A DNA stretch of 35,209 nt from Kineosporia sp. R_H_3 (lineage in GTDB: Bacteria; Actinomycetota; Actinomycetes; Actinomycetales; Kineosporiaceae): assembly GCF_002198675.1 (NCBI RefSeq), contig NZ_MWLL01000143.1, positions 1-35,209 of the forward strand, written 5' to 3'. The stretch's first letter is position 1, and every line of letters begins with the position of its first letter. Positions 31,141-35,209 of this stretch are shown here, piece after piece. The notes beneath the pieces are model-generated. The model was given only the letters and a program-made list of their open reading frames with translations, made no database searches and was not told the DNA's origin. Both the position numbers and the translations under genes were made by a program.

Positions 31141-31533
31141 TCAGCCGGTGATGAGCTCGGCGAAGCTGTGGCCGCGCACGTAGGCGAGCTCGTCGCGCAG
31201 GGACTGCGCGTCACGGCGCAGCTCGAACGTCCCGAGCCGGTCGAGGTCGTCGAGGACGGCGCGGACGGCGTCCAGCGTCGTGTCGTCGATGTGGTCCGAG
31301 CAGCCCGCCACCGCGGCGAGCAGCCGGATCGCCCGGCCGGCGCGCGCGCCGAGGTCGGGGTGGACGACGGCGAGCGCCTCGATCTCGAGCCGGTGCGCCC
31401 GCGCGATCCGCTCCCAGCGCCGACCGGCCCGGGTGCCGCGCAGCTGCTCGTGGAGCAGCAGCACCGGCGCGCAGCCGGCCGCCGCGTCGTCCGTGAAGGG
31501 TCGGGGCCGACCGGTCCCGCAGCTGGCGTCCAT
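31141..31533 (-). CDS. Hypothetical protein, helical
   Basis: The 130-residue soluble protein is of no family I recognise. It is predicted mostly helical from its sequence (LLHEQLRGTRAGRRWERIARAHRLEIEAL, then AGRAIRLLAAVAG, TLDAVRAVLDDLDRLG and DAQSLRDELAYVRGHSFAELI). It has Cys at 5, 21 and about 82. A strong AGGAGG 6 nt upstream of ATG 31533 supports the start; the frame is open upstream to 31863, where it shadows the opposite gene. It diverges from the membrane phosphoesterase and shares with it a region carrying a large palindrome. The 182 bp after its stop holds only GC-rich hairpins. Confidence 0.7.
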   Translation of the reverse strand: MDASCGTGRPRPFTDDAAAGCAPVLLLHEQLRGTRAGRRWERIARAHRLEIEALAVVHPDLGARAGRAIRLLAAVAGCSDHIDDTTLDAVRAVLDDLDRLGTFELRRDAQSLRDELAYVRGHSFAELITG

Positions 31534-31643
31534 GAGGTTCCTCCTGCGGGCCACGCCCCGCCGTCGCGTCGTCCGGACCCCTGGCCCGCACGTCCTACGG
31601 GTACCCACGTCGGACGCCGGGCCGCCGACCTGAGCGGATGCGA

Positions 31644-31665
31644 CGAGGAGGTCGCGACGTCCTCG
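31644..31665. promoter_or_regulatory. 22-bp near-perfect palindrome between divergent genes
   Basis: The arms CGAGGAGGTCG and CGACGTCCTCG match as inverted repeats at 20 of 22 positions around a TCGCGA centre. It sits mid-way in the 214-bp divergent region and is a candidate binding site for a dimeric regulator. Confidence 0.45.
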
Positions 31666-31747
31666 CGGGATACCCGCCGGACGCGGGCGTCCCGGGAGGA
31701 TCCGCCCCGGATGCCGCGAAACCGCTCGGAGCGCCCCCGGCGCGGGC

Positions 31748-33592
31748 ATGATCGGACGGGTGGACGTCACCGCGTTGCGCCGCCGGTCGAAGGAGCTCGG
31801 GTTCACGCCGCAGGACCAGGTGCGCTGGCTGTCGCCGGTCGAGCTGGCCCGGACGGCGGTCACCGCCGGGCTCGGATCGCTGTTCGCCGACTACACCGAC
31901 CGGCGCGAGACGCAGGCCGCGCTGCCCGCGACGCCGCTGTCCGTCCCCGCGGACCCGGACGGCGGGGTCTGGTGGGACTACATGGCCGACACCGGCGACG
32001 GGTTCGACCCGACGTACACGATGGTGAGCCTGCTCGCGGCGCCCCGGGTCGACGTCCTGCCGCCGGACGGCGTCCCGGCGGGCTCCGCCGCCGCACGCCC
32101 GGTCTCGCTCCCCCGCGGGCGGGCGCTCGTCCTCGGCGGGGACGAGGTCTACCCGGTCTCGTCGACGAGCAACTACGAGGACCGGCTCAAGTCCCTCATG
32201 CGCGCGGCGTGGGAGCCCGGTGCGCTGGCTCCCGGCGAGCGCGAGCCCGCCGTCTACGCCCTGCCGGGCAACCACGACTGGTACGACGGCCTCACGGCGT
32301 TCCTGCGGGTGTTCGCCCAGCGGCGGATGGTCGGCGGGTGGCGGTCCGAGCAGACCCGCAGCTACTTCGCCGTGCGGCTGCCGGCGAAGTGGTGGCTCGT
32401 CGGTGTCGACACCCAGCTCGGCACCTACCTCGACGGCCCGCAGCTGGAGTACTTCCGCCGCAACCTGTCCGCGCACCTCGAGCCGGGCGACGCCGTCGTC
32501 GTCTGCGCCCCGACGCCGACCTGGGTGCACACCGCCGAGGACGACCCGGACGCCTTCAACTCCCTGCACTTCTTCGAGCGCGAGGTCGTCCGCTGCCACA
32601 CCGACGACGACGGACGGACGACGCCGACGGGCGCGAGCGTGCGGCTGTGGCTGACCGGCGACCGGCACCACTACGCCCGGTACGCCGAGCAGATCGACGA
32701 CCTGCCGCCGCGCCAGCTCGTCACGTGCGGGCTCGGCGGCGCCTACCTCGCCGAGACGCATCGGCTGCCCGAGCGGCTCGTGCTCCCGGCGCCGGGCTCG
32801 AAGATGGCCTCGCCGGACGAGCCGGCCGACTTCGACCTCGTGGCCCGCTGGCCGGACGCCCCGCTCTCCCGCCGGCTCGTGCGGGGCCTGCTCGGCGGGC
32901 CGCCGCACGGCCTCGCCTTCCGCAACCCGGGCCTGTGGCGGCTGCTCGGCGGCGTGCACGCGGTGGCGCTGCTGCTCCAGGCGTTCGTGCTCGGGCTCGT
33001 CCAGCGGAGCAACCCCGTGCTCGTGCTGCGCAACGCGTCCCCGCGCGACGCGCTCGACCTCGGCTGGCAGACCGCGGTCTGGCTCGCGGTCGCGGTGGCC
33101 GTCGCGGTCCTGCTGCCGCTGCTGCGCGGCCGGGCGCCGCGCCGCCCCGGCGAGGTGCTCCTCGCCGTCGTCCTCCAGCTCGTCGTCTCGTCGGCGTCGT
33201 TCGCCGCGGTGCTCGCCGTGCCGTGGCCGACGGGCTGGCCGGACTGGGTCGTCCTCGGGGTCGCCTTCGGCGCGACGGTGCTCGTCACCGGGCTCGTCGC
33301 GTGCGAGGCGCTCGCGGTCTACATCCTCGTGGCCCGCAACCACACCGTGGCCTCGTGGCAGATGTCGGCGCAGTCCGTCGAGGACTACAAGGGCTTCCTG
33401 CGGATCCGGGTGGACGCCGACGGCCGGCTCACGCTGTACCCGCTCGCCGTGACGACGGTCTGCCGGGACTGGGACGTCGTCGCCGTCGACGGCGCGGCGA
33501 CGCACCAGCCCGGCGTCCACGCCCGGCCGGTGCCGGCGGGCGGGCTGCCCGCCGTCCGGCTCGTCGAGCCGCCGGTGGTCGTCGAGCGCTGA
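31748..33592 (+). CDS. Membrane-anchored calcineurin-like metallophosphoesterase
   Basis: The 614-residue protein has an N-terminal metallophosphoesterase domain with GGDEVYP (130-136), GNHDWYDG (174-181) and LTGDRHHYARY (302-312), which supply the two-metal site. An upstream ADTGDGFDPTYT (80-91) is also rich in Asp. About four membrane segments follow (399-417, 442-458, 470-490 and 500-525), then a soluble tail of about 85 residues (VEDYKGFLRIRVDADGRLTLYPLAV). The enzyme is thus tethered to the membrane, with its active site probably cytosolic as no signal peptide is seen. Substrate unknown. ATG 31748 has no ribosome binding site; GTG 31760 with CATGAT 7 nt upstream is an equally good start. 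Confidence 0.87.
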   Translation: MIGRVDVTALRRRSKELGFTPQDQVRWLSPVELARTAVTAGLGSLFADYTDRRETQAALPATPLSVPADPDGGVWWDYMADTGDGFDPTYTMVSLLAAPRVDVLPPDGVPAGSAAARPVSLPRGRALVLGGDEVYPVSSTSNYEDRLKSLMRAAWEPGALAPGEREPAVYALPGNHDWYDGLTAFLRVFAQRRMVGGWRSEQTRSYFAVRLPAKWWLVGVDTQLGTYLDGPQLEYFRRNLSAHLEPGDAVVVCAPTPTWVHTAEDDPDAFNSLHFFEREVVRCHTDDDGRTTPTGASVRLWLTGDRHHYARYAEQIDDLPPRQLVTCGLGGAYLAETHRLPERLVLPAPGSKMASPDEPADFDLVARWPDAPLSRRLVRGLLGGPPHGLAFRNPGLWRLLGGVHAVALLLQAFVLGLVQRSNPVLVLRNASPRDALDLGWQTAVWLAVAVAVAVLLPLLRGRAPRRPGEVLLAVVLQLVVSSASFAAVLAVPWPTGWPDWVVLGVAFGATVLVTGLVACEALAVYILVARNHTVASWQMSAQSVEDYKGFLRIRVDADGRLTLYPLAVTTVCRDWDVVAVDGAATHQPGVHARPVPAGGLPAVRLVEPPVVVER

Positions 33593-33608
33593 TCGGCCCG
33601 GCAGCAGG

Positions 33609-33637
33609 CAGGGCCCGCCCAGAGGGGGCGGGCCCTG
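33609..33637. terminator. Strong bidirectional terminator hairpin
   Basis: CAGGGCCCGCCC pairs perfectly with GGGCGGGCCCTG across a 5-nt loop (AGAGG). The 12-bp GC stem lies between the converging phosphoesterase and Rieske genes, so it can end both transcripts. No U tract follows, as is common in high-GC Actinobacteria. Confidence 0.85.
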
Positions 33638-33653
33638 TGCACGGAGCGGGTGG

Positions 33654-34106
33654 TCAGGCGGAGACCACGTTCTCGCCGTCGACCTTGACCGCGACGGCGG
33701 CCAGCGGGGTCGTCGCCGGGCCGTTCTTCACGGCGCCGTCGAAGCCGAACTTCGAGCCGTGCGACGGGCAGTCCAGCTCACCGCTCGCGGCCGCGACCGT
33801 CGTCCCCTGGTGGGTGCAGACGGCGCTCACCGCGGTGACCGTGCCGGCGGTCGCCTGGACGAGCGCGATCGGCTTGCCGTCGGCGCCCTTGGTCACGAGC
33901 GCACCGCCGACCGGGATGTCGGCGAGCTTGGCGAGGACGGTGCCGGCGGCGCCGGCCGCCGCGGTGCCGCCGCCGGTGGTGTCGGACGACTCGTCGTCGC
34001 TCCCGCACGCCACGAGGGTCGGCACGCCGAGCAGGCCGAGGCTGATGAGGCCGCACACCTGCATGACGCTGCGACGGTCGGGGGTGGTGAGTTCCTGCTG
34101 CTCCAC
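33654..34106 (-). CDS. Exported Rieske [2Fe-2S] lipoprotein
   Basis: The 150-residue protein has a twin-Arg-like start (PDRRSVMQVCG) and a lipobox LVAC with Cys34, then a Ser/Asp/Gly linker and a Rieske domain (about 55-150). The cluster ligands are Cys97/His99 in CTHQG and Cys113/His116 in DCPSHGSKF. The extra cysteine pair that forms the disulfide in bc1-type Rieske proteins is absent. It should be a folded, Tat-exported, membrane-tethered electron carrier. GTG 34106 has AGGAGG 8 nt upstream. An ECF-type promoter sequence stands 45 bp upstream, and the anti-sigma and sigma genes lie further upstream on the same strand. Confidence 0.88.
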   Translation of the reverse strand: MEQQELTTPDRRSVMQVCGLISLGLLGVPTLVACGSDDESSDTTGGGTAAAGAAGTVLAKLADIPVGGALVTKGADGKPIALVQATAGTVTAVSAVCTHQGTTVAAASGELDCPSHGSKFGFDGAVKNGPATTPLAAVAVKVDGENVVSA

Positions 34107-34150
34107 GAGTGGTCCTCCTAGGGACGTCAGAGTTCGTCTCTTGACCGAGG

Positions 34151-34176
34151 CAACGCCATGATCAGGGGCTCGGTTC
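34151..34176 (-). promoter_or_regulatory. Candidate ECF sigma promoter before the Rieske gene
   Basis: On the minus strand GAACC (34172-34176) is separated by exactly 16 nt from CGTTG (34151-34155), the GAAC-N16-CGTT layout of ECF sigma promoters. It lies about 45 nt before the Rieske GTG. A direct repeat, TGAATCC twice, precedes the -35. Confidence 0.5.
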
Positions 34177-34232
34177 GAGGATTCAGGGGATTCACAGGTT
34201 GCGATTGCGTGAACCGGGCGGTCGGCTCGCGG

Positions 34233-34967
34233 TCAGACGGAGCGCACCGGCACCGTGAGCAGGACGGCCCCGGTCGCGTCGTCGACGAGCTTGACGTCCG
34301 CGACCTCCTTCGGCGCCACGGTCACCGGCACCCGGGCCTTCCAGCCGCGCTTGTAGCCCGCCGGGACGACCCACGTCTGCACCGGGTGCGTCCAGCCGCC
34401 GGAGTCGACGAGCTCGATCCGGCACGTCGTGCCCGAGGTCAGCCCCCACGGGGCGACGACGAGGATGCTGCCGCGGCCCTCGCCGTGCGCGAGCACGTGG
34501 ACGTCGGCCCCGACCGGGGACGCGGCGTCCTGCGCCGTGCCCTCCGCCACGAGGACGTCACCGGGCTGGACGACCTCCCGGCCCTCGTAGGTCTCGGTGA
34601 GCTCCCGGACGACGAGGACGCCGGCGGGGACGGCGAGCAGCAGCGCGGCGGCCGCCGCGACGAGGACGGTCAGCCGGCGGCGGTGCTGGCGCCGGTGCCG
34701 CATCTCGTCCAGGGTCCGCCGCAGCAGCGCCTCGTCGGGCACCTCGGCGTGCGGCACGGTCTCGTCCCGCATGACGTCGAGGAGCGCGGGCAGCGCCGCG
34801 AGCCGGACGAACTCGTCGCGGCACGCCGGGCACAGCGCCTGGTGCTCGCGGACGGCGTCCGGCAGCGGCTCGCCGCGCAGCAGGGCGACGGCGGCGTCCT
34901 CCCGGAGGGCGGCGCAGCCGCTCGCGGACGAGCCGTTCGGCATCGGGCTCAGGGGGCTCGCGGTCAC
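34233..34967 (-). CDS. Zinc-finger anti-sigma factor
   Basis: The 244-residue protein begins with a zf-HC2/ZAS-type domain: EHQALCPACRDEF with His42, Cys46 and Cys49. It then has one membrane segment (about 100-120) preceded by an Arg/His-rich stretch, and an extracytoplasmic domain (about 121-244) with a single Cys. It should sequester the sigma factor at the membrane and release it on an envelope or redox signal. Its GTG overlaps the sigma stop codon (GTGA), which fits the usual sigma/anti-sigma stoichiometric coupling. The extracytoplasmic region resembles that of RskA/RslA-type factors in length; the family subtype is inferred. Confidence 0.87.
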   Translation of the reverse strand: MTASPLSPMPNGSSASGCAALREDAAVALLRGEPLPDAVREHQALCPACRDEFVRLAALPALLDVMRDETVPHAEVPDEALLRRTLDEMRHRRQHRRRLTVLVAAAAALLLAVPAGVLVVRELTETYEGREVVQPGDVLVAEGTAQDAASPVGADVHVLAHGEGRGSILVVAPWGLTSGTTCRIELVDSGGWTHPVQTWVVPAGYKRGWKARVPVTVAPKEVADVKLVDDATGAVLLTVPVRSV

Positions 34968-35209
34968 GGCACGAGCCCCCGCTCCTCGCAGGCGACCCGC
35001 AGCGCCCGCAGCGCGTAGTAGGCGCGGGACTTCACCGTGCCCTCGGGGATGCCCAGCCGGGCGGCCGTCTCGGCCACGCTGCGGTCCCGGAAGTAGAGGT
35101 GCTCGAGGACGGCGCGGTGGTCGGTCGTCAGCGTGGTCAGGGCCTCGGCCATCCCGTGCGCGAGGAGCACCCGGTCGAGCATCTCGTCGACGCCGCCGGC
35201 CGCGAGCAC
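34964..35209 (-). CDS. ECF RNA polymerase sigma factor, C-terminal part, cut by the right edge
   Basis: The visible 81 C-terminal residues contain sigma region 4: EALTTLTTDHRAVLEHLYFRDRSVAETAARLGIPEGTVKSRAYYALRALR. This includes the -35-binding helix-turn-helix with the typical GIPEGTVKSR. The protein's start lies beyond 35209, so the start shown is only the window edge. By neighbours (anti-sigma overlap, Rieske downstream) it resembles the SigK/SigL-type ECF group. It would drive the GAACC-N16-CGTT promoter before the Rieske gene (inference). Confidence 0.9.
   Translation of the reverse strand: MLAAGGVDEMLDRVLLAHGMAEALTTLTTDHRAVLEHLYFRDRSVAETAARLGIPEGTVKSRAYYALRALRVACEERGLVP

Noticed and set aside
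31085-31183. Short plus-strand frame starting MVPDPAPAG
   Set aside because: No ribosome binding site, antisense to the end of the hypothetical gene, low complexity.
1-35209. Genomic island or prophage
   Set aside because: No integrase, transposase, tRNA junction, phage genes or visible change in base composition; most genes look like core or lineage-typical actinobacterial genes.

Overview
The window is chromosomal DNA of a very GC-rich actinobacterium. Third codon positions are almost always G or C, GTG starts are common, and many genes appear leaderless, with a TANNNT-type -10 box 6-8 nt before the start codon. Family content fits free-living Actinobacteria: a stand-alone LigD polymerase with a DUF2795 protein, a zinc-finger anti-sigma with an ECF-type sigma factor, a Tat/lipobox Rieske protein, and large PAS-GAF-GGDEF-EAL proteins. 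I cannot name the genus. No rRNA, tRNA, CRISPR array, phage module or insertion sequence was seen.

Layout. 1-5374: a minus-strand operon of ABC ATPase, permease, OmpR-type regulator, sensor kinase and a GIY-YIG nuclease, preceded by a cluster of direct repeats; the first codons of another minus-strand gene lie at the left edge. 5375-9130: an AGE-family sugar isomerase diverges from a trypsin-like protease and a GH15 glucoamylase-like protein. 9156-12673: RNase Z diverges from an ABC ATPase and a large membrane protein, followed by a 10-bp tandem repeat. 12912-13972: a BON-domain protein overlaps a metallophosphoesterase. 14005-15714: an internally deleted kinase-like remnant, two tandem inverted-repeat elements and a Nudix-like protein. 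15783-18378: two envelope proteins, a GH25-like/FG-GAP secreted protein and a membrane-anchored VldE/M15-like protein. 18483-22190: a small membrane protein, a beta-phosphoglucomutase-like HAD enzyme and a GH65 phosphorylase.

22273-29188: an OsmC peroxiredoxin, then two paralogous c-di-GMP proteins flanking a divergent PHP phosphoesterase/thioesterase pair. 29296-31533: the LigD polymerase, DUF2795 and an unknown protein. 31748-33592: a membrane-anchored metallophosphoesterase. 33654-35209: a Rieske lipoprotein, an anti-sigma factor and the C-terminus of its sigma factor.

How genes work together. HAD and GH65 form a disaccharide phosphorolysis module (disaccharide + Pi to beta-glucose-1-P to glucose-6-P). 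The ABC pair and two-component system form a sense-and-export unit of the kind found in antimicrobial peptide resistance. Sigma, anti-sigma and Rieske look like an envelope redox or stress circuit, supported by an ECF-type promoter sequence in front of the Rieske gene. The two c-di-GMP proteins differ in the GGDEF inhibitory site, so they may be regulated differently. The less conventional features are the tandem inverted repeats beside the deleted kinase, the direct-repeat operator candidate before the ABC operon, and the large palindrome before the membrane phosphoesterase.
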